Shown here: positions 33,888 through 42,209 of the stretch, piece after piece
Numbering within the stretch: position 1 is the first letter of the stretch
How the letters are laid out: every line of letters begins with the position of its first letter
Source: Chlorobium sp.
Lineage (GTDB): Bacteria > Bacteroidota > Chlorobiia > Chlorobiales > Chlorobiaceae
Assembly: GCA_028277225.1 (NCBI GenBank)
Contig: JANQHB010000005.1
Location: 1 to 50,000, forward strand
Reading direction: 5' to 3'
DNA length: 50,000 bases
Translations under genes and position numbers: made by a program
Notes under the pieces: generated by a model
The model's database searches: none
The model's input: only the letters and a program-made list of their open reading frames with translations
What the model was told of the DNA's origin: nothing

Positions 33888-34673
33888 TTATTTATATATC
33901 AAGAATGCTGAGACAGAGGCTAATAGTGAGATGATTGCAATTATTATCGAGCATATTGATAGTATTAATTCTTTTGATAGCTTTCCTCGCAAATATATTA
34001 CATTACATCTTTTTCGTTTTGAGGCACTAAAGAAGCCGCTTTTATCTTCATCATCGAATCCATTCCATGTCCACTTATGCCCATTTTTTTGTATTTTTCT
34101 CCATAATTTATGATTTATATCTTTGATCTCATCTATATCGTTTGTATCAAGTTCTTCTTGATCACCAATTAGGGAAGCGTCAATGAGATCAAAATTTGGG
34201 GGGCAAATCAATGTTTGTTCAAAATTAGAGCAACTAAATTTGGGTGTCAGCTCTGCAGAGCAATATTTCTGCATGCCTGTACATTTATTTAATCTTTTAA
34301 GATTTGCTATATGCCAGGGAAAATATATTCCTCTGTTATCTACTCTCAAAAAACCGCTGCAGGCAACACTGAATGATATTTCAAAGTTATCAGAAGGTCT
34401 TTTTATTACTTCTGCAGTAATAGTTGAATAATTTTTTTTGTTATTGCATTCAAGTTTAATGATGTCTTGTGTTTGGTTGACAATGTTTTTTTCCCTGATT
34501 AGACAAGGTAATACGATCGTTATATGTTTGATGTCATTTGTTGTGTTGATTTCTAATGATATATTGGATATCGCATTTTTACGATTTAGTATAATAAATT
34601 TTTCTTTAAATTTATTTATTATTACTTTTTTTTGTTCTGATTCAGGCTGTACAAGTAACGTTAATATTGGCAT
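33888..34673 (-). CDS. Unknown tail-anchored protein of cassette 1
   Basis: A 261-aa protein that I do not recognise. The N-terminal two thirds are probably beta-rich, with Cys at several positions, including 'NKCTGMQKYCSAEL' and 'FSCSNFEQTLICPPN'. A charged region (about 170-225) follows and a single hydrophobic helix ends the protein (about 236-259, LILSICSIIIAIISLLASVS). This suggests a C-terminal membrane anchor with the bulk in the cytoplasm. It is first in the cassette, 23 bases before the Cys-repeat precursor, so it is probably co-expressed. It might recruit the modified peptide to the membrane, give immunity or assist export. AT-rich like its neighbours. Confidence 0.75.
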   Translation of the reverse strand: MPILTLLVQPESEQKKVIINKFKEKFIILNRKNAISNISLEINTTNDIKHITIVLPCLIREKNIVNQTQDIIKLECNNKKNYSTITAEVIKRPSDNFEISFSVACSGFLRVDNRGIYFPWHIANLKRLNKCTGMQKYCSAELTPKFSCSNFEQTLICPPNFDLIDASLIGDQEELDTNDIDEIKDINHKLWRKIQKNGHKWTWNGFDDEDKSGFFSASKRKRCNVIYLRGKLSKELILSICSIIIAIISLLASVSAFLIYK

Positions 34674-34935
34674 GTATGCACTCCTGTTATCATAATTAGA
34701 TTGGATATCGGTTTATCGTTGAATATGATAGAAGTAAAACTGTCATACAGCTTGAAAAAGAACGATTGATTTATTGTTATTTTATGATTTTAATTGGATT
34801 GCCTTTGAATTCTGGAGATTCAAGTTGTGAAGTGCTATGCTATAAGATAAAAATTATTTATCAAAAATACATAGAAAGCATATTAGAGTGAATTACAGTG
34901 CCATGATGAGATGCAAGAAGAAGGAGCATGTGTGG

Positions 34936-35679
34936 TCACATAGAGTATGATTTCAATACCACAGAAGGCTTGGTGCTTAAAGTGCATGCTGTTTTTATCC
35001 GGTAAAATTCTTTTCTCGTAGCAGCTTCCCTTTGCTTCGGTTCATTCAGCGCTATAATCCTTTTTCTGATACATTCGTCGAGGGTATAGAAAAACTCCAG
35101 TTTGAGCTTTTTGGGAAGGTCTTCCCACTCAAGCACCGCAAAGGCTTCCTGTTTCAGTTCTGCTGTCATCAGTGACCACATACCGAGTTCTATGGCGGTT
35201 AATGCGCTTTTGCGCGTGAGCTTGTGTGGCGGTGCAGGGGAAAGAAGTTGTTTTTGGGCATCGTGGAGTTCTTTTGCGGCGGAGGTCAGTTTGTCGAGTT
35301 TTTTTCGGCTTGTCTGGAAGAGTTTCCAGGCATCGGCTTTGTCCGGGAGAGGTTGAAAGATATGTCCCTCGAATTTTGTCTTTTCTGCTTCTTCGTACCA
35401 CAGATGTAACTCTTCCTGGGTGATGCTGTGCTTTTTGAGCATGAGCCCAATGCCGATGTCAAAGGAGATTTCATTGAGTATCTTGCCGTTTTCTTTCAGG
35501 AGCGCTTTCGCATAGGTTTTCCCCTTGATGACCTGCAAGGTTCGAATTGCCCTTTCAATCTCGATATCGTCTGCAGTTGTTAGTAGAGGAACTGCCCTTT
35601 TCTGAGCCTCACTGAGATTTCGGCCAAGCTTACTCACTGCTCGTTCGAGCATGAAGTTCGAGCCACTTGACATTGTCAG
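34936..35679 (-). CDS. Hypothetical protein of the replication module
   Basis: A 247-aa soluble, helical protein. The start at 35679 is chosen because GGAG stands 6-9 bases before it; a longer frame to 35736 or 35802 would overlap the upstream gene more and has no ribosome site. No family is recognised. The leucine- and lysine-rich helices ('SKLGRNLSEAQKRAVPLL', 'KAYAKALLKENGKIL'-like) suggest a DNA- or protein-binding role. It overlaps the 3' end of the replication-type gene upstream by 50 bases. A decayed piece of a second copy is at 32272-32468. Confidence 0.7.
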   Translation of the reverse strand: MTMSSGSNFMLERAVSKLGRNLSEAQKRAVPLLTTADDIEIERAIRTLQVIKGKTYAKALLKENGKILNEISFDIGIGLMLKKHSITQEELHLWYEEAEKTKFEGHIFQPLPDKADAWKLFQTSRKKLDKLTSAAKELHDAQKQLLSPAPPHKLTRKSALTAIELGMWSLMTAELKQEAFAVLEWEDLPKKLKLEFFYTLDECIRKRIIALNEPKQREAATRKEFYRIKTACTLSTKPSVVLKSYSM

Positions 35680-36409
35680 CTCCAAATTGCTCGTTGCTTT
35701 GCTGATCGCTGTTTTGATTGTTGCTGGTTCTGTCATGGGAGGGGGATTGCACGTTATCGATATCTTTGAAACACCATTGGAAACTTTGTGCTTGGGCGGC
35801 AATGGCGGTTTTCAGTCCTTTGGCCGCAATGATCTCGTCACCTGTCGATAAAGAATACAGTTCTTCAAGAGCGATACTTTCGATTTCCGCATTGTTGTAA
35901 GTGCCGCCTTTCCTGAGACGTATCCATCGAGACCAGTGTTCCTCGATGAATGCTTGTGAAAACCCTGGATTAACCGTCTTGGTATCAGTGTTAGTATTAG
36001 TAGTCTTTATAGTAGTGTTCCCTGATCTGCTTCCGGTCTGCTCCTGTTCTGCACCTGATCTGTTCTCGTTCGACCGTATCTCCTTGTTATTGACGAAGTT
36101 GATCTCCTCCCGGTCTGTTCTGTTTCTGTTTCCTGTCTGTTCCCTGATCTGTCCCTTTTGATTTTGCTTTTGTACTGTGCTTTCCGGGTACTCGATACAG
36201 ACACCAATGTTGTTTAAAAATGTCATCACCTTTTTCCTGCTCCACCCCCATCGCTTTGCATACCCAGCGATTGATACCCGGTGATTGTTGTCAAAATCCA
36301 CTTGGATGGAATAAGCAGCTTCGACCTTGGAAAACGGCCGGTTGGTTGGCAGCTCTTTCACAAGAGCTTTTGAGAGAGGTATCCAGTTGCCGTATTTCAT
36401 GGATGACAA
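35630..36409 (-). CDS. Phage/plasmid-type replication initiation or replisome-organiser protein
   Basis: A 259-aa protein starting MKYGNWIPLSKALVKELP (after MSS). A winged-helix-like N-terminus follows: 'FSKVEAAYSIQVDFDNN', 'SIAGYAKRWGWSRKKVMTFLNNIG'. This opening is typical of replisome-organiser proteins of phages and integrated elements. The middle (about 85-145) is low-complexity, rich in Asn, Arg, Gln and Thr. The C-terminal part 'SLSTGDEIIAAKGLKTAIAAQAQSFQWCFKDIDNV' looks like the domain that contacts the helicase or loader. It probably starts replication of a small element. It is upstream of and overlaps the previous gene. Confidence 0.75.
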   Translation of the reverse strand: MSSMKYGNWIPLSKALVKELPTNRPFSKVEAAYSIQVDFDNNHRVSIAGYAKRWGWSRKKVMTFLNNIGVCIEYPESTVQKQNQKGQIREQTGNRNRTDREEINFVNNKEIRSNENRSGAEQEQTGSRSGNTTIKTTNTNTDTKTVNPGFSQAFIEEHWSRWIRLRKGGTYNNAEIESIALEELYSLSTGDEIIAAKGLKTAIAAQAQSFQWCFKDIDNVQSPSHDRTSNNQNSDQQSNEQFGADNVKWLELHARTSSE

Positions 36410-36530
36410 AAACCGGGTTCATGATCCTGAGAGTACGCATTATGAGACGGGATGAACGGCTTGAGAAAAATCTTTCTATACTTGATCCAAAAGAACGCTG
36501 ATTTTCTTATCTTTATATACAGGCCAGGTG

Positions 36531-36878
36531 TCAAGAGCCGGTTGCCTTTGTTTCGAATTCCCGCTGCTTGGGGGAAGATGTTTCCTCCTGCTTCGGGTAT
36601 CTGCGGGAAAGAATCTCCTGAAGCAGTTCCTGCTTGGAGAAATAGAGTTTTCCACCTGACTTGTAGTAAGGGATAACGTTATGGTAAACTTTTGAATAGA
36701 TTGATGCTTTACTGATGCCGAGCAGTGCTGAGGCTTCATCGACTCCGATGAAGGTGTGTTCTGTTTGCTTGCTGTTTTGTGATGCAATGTTGTCGAGTTT
36801 TGACACAACAACTTCGAGTTTCTGGTGCAGCAGCTTGACGGCTTGGGGCAGGTTGTCGAATGATACTTGGGGGTCCAT
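36531..36878 (-). CDS. Excisionase-family helix-turn-helix protein
   Basis: A 115-aa protein with a helical N-terminus (about 1-40). A MerR/excisionase-like domain follows: FIGVDEASALLGISKASIYSKVYHNVIPYYKSGGKLYFSKQELL, given here in outline only. It is the same family as the protein at 7368-7730. It is divergent from the XRE-like gene at 36958 and is the first gene of the minus-strand replication module. A role as excision factor or repressor of the small element is likely. Confidence 0.82.
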   Translation of the reverse strand: MDPQVSFDNLPQAVKLLHQKLEVVVSKLDNIASQNSKQTEHTFIGVDEASALLGISKASIYSKVYHNVIPYYKSGGKLYFSKQELLQEILSRRYPKQEETSSPKQREFETKATGS

Positions 36879-36957
36879 ATCTGTCTAAGAGGTTGAATTT
36901 TTGTATTTTCTTGTAAATTTTCATCACTCTCAAAGAATAATAAATAAATTTTTCTTT

Positions 36958-37371
36958 ATGCAAAAAGAAAAAATAGAAAAATCTGAAGAGCCATCTAACC
37001 AGACTGACTATGGTGAAGTGGCTGAAAGATTCAGGCAGATCATCAAGGAACAATTCGGAACACAGCGAGCGTTAGCCAAAGCAATCGATGTTAAGGACGG
37101 AAGCTACCTGACCCCTTATGTCACAGGGCGGAGCATGATTGGCAGCATCCTCAGGAAGAAGCTGGAAGCGGTAGGTATTGATGTTGATTATATTTTGACT
37201 GGGCGTAGAGAAGAGATTCCTCCAGTGGAACAGGAGGAGGTGGATAAGGAAGAGCTTTATGATCAGTGCACCAGCAAGATCCTGGAGATTCAAAGCAGGT
37301 TGATGGAACTCAATAATGCCGTGCTTGAAGTGAACCAGATGGTCAGTAGACTTAAAAAGTCTAGGAAGTAG
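36958..37371 (+). CDS. XRE-like regulator of the replication module
   Basis: A 137-aa protein. Residues about 22-80 form a helix-turn-helix-like domain (RFRQIIKEQFGTQRALAKAIDV, then 'LRKKLEAVGIDVDYILTG'), as in phage CI-type repressors. The C-terminal part is a coiled coil (about 95-135). It faces the HTH gene at 36531 across about 80 bases of shared promoter. The start at 36958 replaces a longer TTG frame. A decayed copy lies at 38838-39070, so this regulator existed twice in the region. Confidence 0.78.
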   Translation: MQKEKIEKSEEPSNQTDYGEVAERFRQIIKEQFGTQRALAKAIDVKDGSYLTPYVTGRSMIGSILRKKLEAVGIDVDYILTGRREEIPPVEQEEVDKEELYDQCTSKILEIQSRLMELNNAVLEVNQMVSRLKKSRK

Positions 37372-37567
37372 CTTTTCTGCAAAGCGCCATCAATGCCAGA
37401 CATTCCTCTATGGATTTATTGCTTTCCGAGGCAAGGTTCAGGGCTGTTCCGGTTAGTTCCTGGAACAGGGTAAGTGCTTCGAGAATTTCTTTTTTCTTTT
37501 CGGGATTCTCCTGTGCATACAACGTAATGGCGTTACTCAAAATCTTTTCAGCGTCGTCAAGGTTCAT
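37361..37567 (-). CDS. Small hypothetical protein convergent to the regulator
   Basis: A 68-aa acidic, helical protein ('DDAEKILSNAITLYAQ', 'KKKEILEALTLFQELTG', 'KSIEECLALMALCRK'). The regular amphipathic composition suggests real coding. It overlaps the end of the XRE-like gene by 11 bases on the other strand. No family recognised. It could be a small antitoxin- or antirepressor-like partner, but nothing shows this. Confidence 0.45.
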   Translation of the reverse strand: MNLDDAEKILSNAITLYAQENPEKKKEILEALTLFQELTGTALNLASESNKSIEECLALMALCRKATS

Positions 37568-37752
37568 GGGGATTACAAGTTGGGACTTCGAAAAATGCAA
37601 TGAGGGGTACATCAGTAGCAAAATAAGAAGAAAAATTTATTTACAAATAGTTGGTCGTCCATCCCGTCACATATTTTTTTAGAGCAGGTTGGGGGTGAAA
37701 TGGGGTAGTGTATTATTTTTCTTATGGTTGCCTTTTCGCTCGTTCTTGGGCG

Positions 37753-37808
37753 GTGATATTTTTTTCAGAACCAGACGTTAGAACAGCAGTTTTTTGAAGA
37801 AAATATCA
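37753..37808. repeat. Imperfect inverted repeat
   Basis: TGATATTTTTTTCA pairs with TGAAGAAAATATCA across a 27-base loop with one or two mismatches. It could be a terminator-like or regulator-binding hairpin; it may equally be a scar of an inserted element. Confidence 0.45.
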
Positions 37809-38243
37809 TCAAACGCGCATGTATCTTTGATATTTTCTCATTCTCATATCCGTTTGAAATACCTCACATCCTTACTCATTAAACTGAATTTGTCCTACAC
37901 ATTCAAGACTTTAGCTCAAGGACATCTTCCAAACCGTATCATAAATCTCGAAGAAAGTTCTTGCATGCTTTCCTTTTTTCTTCTATACGACTTAATCGTC
38001 AGGCATAGGGTTTTTTCTCAGCTTACAGAGGGTCGTTTATGGTCCCAAGTGCACGCAAACAATCTTTTTTGAGCATTGTTTATTCGTGTTGATATAGGTT
38101 ATAGGAGGAACAGAGGTATCATCTTGTTTTTATGGGTTTATCTGGTTAAGTGGATCCAGTAGAGTGCAAATATTTTTGCCTGCTTGAGGTTCGCCGTTCG
38201 AGCTGGGACATGATGCGTCGATGACGTCCTGTGTCACACTCGC

Positions 38244-38363
38244 CAGTTTCCCTGTTTTGTGCAAGGGTCGTTCTCTTCCGCTCTTTGTTTGTGCAGCTCT
38301 CTTTCTCCCTTGAGCAAAAAGTTTGTCTGTCCTCGGGGAAGCCTCTTTCCCCCCGGGGAAATG
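38244..38363 (+). repeat. 119-bp dispersed repeat, copy B (no radC following)
   Basis: Matches 25472-25590, including CTGTTTTGTGCAAGGGTCG and TCTCTTCCG, then GAGCAAAAAGTTTG and CCCCGGGGA. In copy A a radC-like gene follows at once. Here the downstream sequence is only faintly similar and no radC is present. Confidence 0.7.
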
Positions 38364-38837
38364 ATTAGAAAAGCAATCTTCAGCAACTCCAACATTTACG
38401 GCAATGAGACACGCCATGATACTCCTGCTTTTCCAGTCAGCAGAGCAGCTGATCATGGTATCTGTTGCGATATTCAGTGGGTAACGAAGTCTTCTTTTTG
38501 ATCTTTAAAAAAGGGTGCTTTGTTTTTGTGTTAAGCGAAACTATTCAGTAAATTTCTGATAAGTACATCAAATAGAATGTGATAATGCATGTACACTCAT
38601 AGTTGCAGAGTAAGCTTACAGATTCACGGGAGTAATCAGGGAACAAGCTTCTAGTGTCCCATCTGGTTAGTTTTATGTGCCATATCGGAGCGTACAACAA
38701 TGAATTGATAAAGCCATTTAACTAAAGCATTAAAAATAACACAAGGTATTAACCATTCAGTACACTAGATAGCTCTTGCTAGAGCTATAAGGGTTTAGGG
38801 TGGAAGTTTGCCAGTTTCCTTTTGTATAAATGTTGTA

Positions 38838-39070
38838 GCATAATCGATAAAATCCTTAGAAAAAACCTTAAAGCAAGTGGGCTTGACGTCAATTATGTTA
38901 TAAAAGGCAGGAGGGAAGAGGACGTGATTCTGTTCAGAGCAGCAACAAGAAGACTATGATCATAGTGCTTTGGGAATATCCAGAAGATTTAGCAGAAGCT
39001 TATGACGTTGTCGAAGAAACTTCTTGAGGTTAACAAGGCGATTTCCATAGTAAATGAGTTGGTTGTGTGA
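38838..39070 (+). pseudogene. Decayed copy of the XRE-like regulator
   Basis: The translated pieces 'KILRKNLKASGLDVNYVIKGRRE' and 'KKLLEVNKAISIVNELV' match 'SILRKKLEAVGIDVDYILTGRRE' and 'LNNAVLEVNQMVSRL' of the 36958-37371 protein. Frame shifts and stops lie between the two. The N-terminal HTH is lost. It borders the second radical-SAM cassette. Confidence 0.8.
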
Positions 39071-39192
39071 TGATTTGCTATCGCAAGAGATGATTAACTG
39101 ATAGATCATTGGTATGTATAAATAAATTATATCTATGTTTTGGCCCAGATGTGTTAATTGTTCAAGTGTGATTTTTATGATTGTCTTTCTAT

Positions 39193-39603
39193 ATGGAAAT
39201 GATCGTGGATATGGATGTTTCTGAAAAATATTATGAATATTTAAATAACAATCTTAATTATTTTAATGAAAAGATTATAGAATCGTTTCGTTTGTATATA
39301 AAATTAGCATCTGCAATTATTGGTGGTGCTCTGTATGTTCACCTTACTCTATTGGAGGGAGATCCTAGGAGATTAAGTATTAAATATTGGCCTAATGCAT
39401 TGCTTGTGATGGTTGGTGTTTCTGTGATCATAATGATTATAAATTATTTGATATTATGGGTTAGGTATAGAAAGAGACTAGATAATCGTTTGTTCCCCGA
39501 TAAGGATATAAAGTATGGTTTGACTGTATGGATTAATGAGTTTGTTATGTGTTTGATTGTTATTATAGTTTCTGTTGGTTTTTGGATGTTTAATCCGTTG
39601 TAA
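39193..39603 (+). CDS. Small membrane protein of cassette 2
   Basis: A protein of about 136 aa with three hydrophobic segments (about 34-50, 67-90 and 112-132). Between them are basic cytoplasmic loops such as 'WVRYRKRLDNRLFPDKDIKYG'. The start is uncertain (TTG 39181, ATG 39193 or 39199). It is AT-rich and stands 36 bases before the radical SAM gene of cassette 2. By position it parallels the membrane-anchored protein of cassette 1, though the two are unrelated in sequence. A role in export, immunity or membrane targeting of the peptide is a guess. Confidence 0.6.
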   Translation: MEMIVDMDVSEKYYEYLNNNLNYFNEKIIESFRLYIKLASAIIGGALYVHLTLLEGDPRRLSIKYWPNALLVMVGVSVIIMIINYLILWVRYRKRLDNRLFPDKDIKYGLTVWINEFVMCLIVIIVSVGFWMFNPL

Positions 39604-39639
39604 TTTGTCTTTCGTATATACATTGAAAAATAATGATGG

Positions 39640-40698
39640 ATGGCATCTCCCTTGCAGATAAACCAAGCAGGTAATTTTTTTACTGTACAGTGGCATATAA
39701 CATCAAGGTGTGATTATTGCTGTAGCCATTGTTATGAAGGAAATGATAGTGATAATAAGTGTGATGATTTTTCTACGGAGTATTGTTATGAAATTATAGA
39801 TAAAATATCAGATTGGTCAGATTATCTAAATATTAAGATAAGAATGAATTTGACAGGCGGTGATCCGCTGATAAGAAAAGATATATATGATATAATTGAA
39901 TATTGTAAGGAAAAAGAGTTTATGGTTGGCATTTTGGGTAATCCAGACCGTTTAAATGATAGCGTGGCTGAAAAACTTAAAAAATCGGGTATAAGTCGAT
40001 ATCAAATTAGTTTGGACGGTACCGAGAAAACGCATGATTATCTTAGAAATCATGTGGGCGCATTCAAAAAGTCTATTAATGCTATCAATACACTTAAAAA
40101 ACACAGTATTCTGTCAGTTGTTATGTTTACCGTGACACGAACAAATATGAATGATTTGATACCATTAATAGATATTGTGGACAATCTTAAGGTTTCTATT
40201 TTTGATTTTGCACGTTTGGTGCCAATGGGATCAGGTGCTGAAATGAAAGGAGAAATGTTGTCGCCAATTGAATATCAAGAATTGTTGTTTGCTGTTTTGC
40301 AGAAGTATCAAAAAATTCAAAGAACAACAGAAACATATTTTGGTAGAAAAGAGCATTTGTGGAATTTATTATATAAACAAATAGGTTTAATGGAACCATT
40401 GCCTAAAGACAAAGAGACAATATATGGTGGTTGTGGTATAGGGTATAATATATTGACAATATTGAACGATGGATCTGTTTTGACTTGTCGGAGACTGCCA
40501 ATAAAGATAGGTGATATTTTAAGTGATGATTTAAATCAGATTTATTTTCATTCTAAGATTATGAATGATTTAAGAGATGAAAAGCGGATGATTAAATGTG
40601 GGGAATGTGATTTATTGCAGTTTTGTAGAGGATGCCCTGCTGTTGCATATCATGAGCATAGCGATCCATTTGCGCCAGATCCGCAATGTTGGAAGTAA
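39640..40698 (+). CDS. Radical SAM/SPASM enzyme of Cys-repeat cassette 2
   Basis: A 352-aa homologue of the enzyme at 32632-33645. The radical SAM motif is C24-x3-C28-x2-C31 (CDYCCSHC). The next motif reads GGDPLIRKD instead of the usual GGEP. YQISLDGTEKTHD follows. The SPASM part includes GGCGIGYN, LTCRRLPIKIG, CGECDLLQFCRGCPAVAY and the ending APDPQCWK, very like the cassette 1 enzyme. The precursor with CxG repeats begins 28 bases after its stop. Probable function: modification of that peptide at or next to its repeated Cys. Coding is AT-rich, like cassette 1. Confidence 0.92.
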   Translation: MASPLQINQAGNFFTVQWHITSRCDYCCSHCYEGNDSDNKCDDFSTEYCYEIIDKISDWSDYLNIKIRMNLTGGDPLIRKDIYDIIEYCKEKEFMVGILGNPDRLNDSVAEKLKKSGISRYQISLDGTEKTHDYLRNHVGAFKKSINAINTLKKHSILSVVMFTVTRTNMNDLIPLIDIVDNLKVSIFDFARLVPMGSGAEMKGEMLSPIEYQELLFAVLQKYQKIQRTTETYFGRKEHLWNLLYKQIGLMEPLPKDKETIYGGCGIGYNILTILNDGSVLTCRRLPIKIGDILSDDLNQIYFHSKIMNDLRDEKRMIKCGECDLLQFCRGCPAVAYHEHSDPFAPDPQCWK

Positions 40699-40725
40699 TT
40701 TATTAAAAATAAAAAAATAAAGAAC

Positions 40726-40977
40726 ATGTTTATTACATCAGAAACAACAAACTATCTGAAAATGGAAATGTCAAAGTATCATTTTTGGAAAAATGTACAT
40801 TATGATAAAAAAGGTGGATTAACAGAAAAATCAAAACATGTTATTGAATCGTCATCGTTAGGGTGTGGTGGCTGCAATGGATGCCATGGTTGTAGTGACG
40901 GTGTTATTATAGAAGTTGATAACTTAGAGTCACCTAATGGTTGTGCTGGATGTGGCGGTTGTGGTGTGTCATCATAG
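40726..40977 (+). CDS. Cys-repeat RiPP precursor, cassette 2 ((C-x-G)n peptide)
   Basis: An 83-aa peptide with two Cys-repeat blocks. Block one is CGGCNGCHGC (Cys 47, 50, 53, 56). Block two is CAGCGGC (Cys 73, 76, 79), close to the C-terminus GVSS. A 16-residue acidic linker separates them. The leader is Lys-rich and has F20-W21 exactly 25 residues before the first core Cys, as in the cassette 1 precursor. It follows its radical SAM/SPASM enzyme and precedes a glycosyltransferase. I know no established family for it. It is a strong candidate for a modified peptide; metal binding by the unmodified repeats is an alternative. Confidence 0.85.
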   Translation: MFITSETTNYLKMEMSKYHFWKNVHYDKKGGLTEKSKHVIESSSLGCGGCNGCHGCSDGVIIEVDNLESPNGCAGCGGCGVSS

Positions 40978-41012
40978 CATGTTATATATGATGGAAATAA
41001 TATAAGATAAGT

Positions 41013-42209
41013 ATGAATATATGTCTTATTTCTAAATATCCTCCAATCGAGGGCGGCGAATCTTCCAAAGCGTATTGGCTTGCTAAAGGTTTAGGTAAAA
41101 AAGGTGTTAATATACATCTTGTCACAAATTCATGGGAGGTTGAAGAAAATTACAAAGAGAAAATACAGCCTGCTGATTTAGTAGAATACTACCAACCAGA
41201 AAATGTTAGAATATATAATACAAGTCCGTTTATTGATCCATATCATATTCCATATCACAAACCTTATACGGAAAAATTAATTGGTTTGGCTTTGAATATA
41301 TTAGAGTTATATGATATTGATGTTATAGACTCATGGTATTTTCTTCCATATGTCATAGTTGGTTACTTTTTAAAATTGATTTCAAGTAAGCCACAAATAA
41401 TAAGACATGGGGGAAGCGATATAGGGCGTATAATAAATCAACCGTATTTTTATGCGCTGACTAAAAAAATAATACAAGAAGCTGATCAAATTATAACATA
41501 TGAATCAACAAGAAATGTTTTTGAAAAATTGGGGTCTAATAAAAATAGCATATATATAAATGCGTTTAGTGTCGATTCTTCATATTTTAACCCAAATGTT
41601 AAGACTGTTGATTTAGGTATAGAATATGAAAAACATAAAGGTAAGCCTATACTGACTTTTATAGGTAAAACTGAGCGATCTAAGGGCCTCTATGACTTTA
41701 TAGATGCAGCAAGGTTGTGTAAGAATGAATTTGTGTTGTTATTTATAATTAATAATGATGGTGTTGATGTTATAAAAAGGTATCTTGAGCAACTGGGCTT
41801 AATATCTGAATCAATAATCAAGGCTTTTGTCCCTCCATGGGAGATTCCCTCTTACATAAAGATATCTAGAGCAGTAGTTATTCCGGAAAACAATTTTCCT
41901 ATAAAACAACATATGCCGATACTGATAAGAGAGGTAATGGCAATAGGTGTATGTTTGATTGTTAGTTATGAATTATATTCTAAGTTGAACCAAGAGAGAG
42001 TTAAAAACAATAAAAATCTTTTAGTGGTTGATCCAAAAGATAAGTGTGGTTTTGTGAAAACTTTAGATCGGGTTATAAAAGAACCGGCATTGGCACGCCA
42101 AATAGGTATGAGGGGTTATGAATACTCAAAAAAAATAGAAAATTTTGATTTATATATTGAAAAGACAATAGAAATGTATGAGAATGTAAAAGCTCTTAAT
42201 TATAGGTGA
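41013..42209 (+). CDS. GT4-like glycosyltransferase of cassette 2
   Basis: A 398-aa GT-B fold glycosyltransferase. The N-terminal acceptor domain begins ICLISKYPPIEGGESSKAYW, the usual GT4 opening with a Gly-rich loop. RHGGSDIGR lies near residue 130. The donor domain holds LTFIGKTERSKGLYDFIDAA (about 215-234), PPWEIPSYIKIS and PILIREVMAIGV, the GT4 pattern around the nucleotide-sugar site. It begins 36 bases after the Cys-repeat precursor on the same strand. It may add a sugar to the modified peptide or to a cell-surface lipid. No other sugar-pathway gene is near, which favours a cassette-specific role. AT-rich. Confidence 0.85.
   Translation: MNICLISKYPPIEGGESSKAYWLAKGLGKKGVNIHLVTNSWEVEENYKEKIQPADLVEYYQPENVRIYNTSPFIDPYHIPYHKPYTEKLIGLALNILELYDIDVIDSWYFLPYVIVGYFLKLISSKPQIIRHGGSDIGRIINQPYFYALTKKIIQEADQIITYESTRNVFEKLGSNKNSIYINAFSVDSSYFNPNVKTVDLGIEYEKHKGKPILTFIGKTERSKGLYDFIDAARLCKNEFVLLFIINNDGVDVIKRYLEQLGLISESIIKAFVPPWEIPSYIKISRAVVIPENNFPIKQHMPILIREVMAIGVCLIVSYELYSKLNQERVKNNKNLLVVDPKDKCGFVKTLDRVIKEPALARQIGMRGYEYSKKIENFDLYIEKTIEMYENVKALNYR

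Larger units (their letters stand above)
37622..38837. other. Gene-poor region with inverted repeat and dispersed repeat
   Basis: About 1.2 kb with no gene that I can support. It holds the inverted repeat at 37753-37808, the second copy of the 119-bp repeat at 38244-38363, and AT-rich filler. The short reading frames here (for example 37794-38072) have no ribosome site and no recognisable motif. Confidence 0.5.

Noticed and set aside
37794..38072. A 92-codon frame as a gene
   Set aside because: No ribosome site, no domain pattern, and irregular composition in an otherwise gene-poor region.
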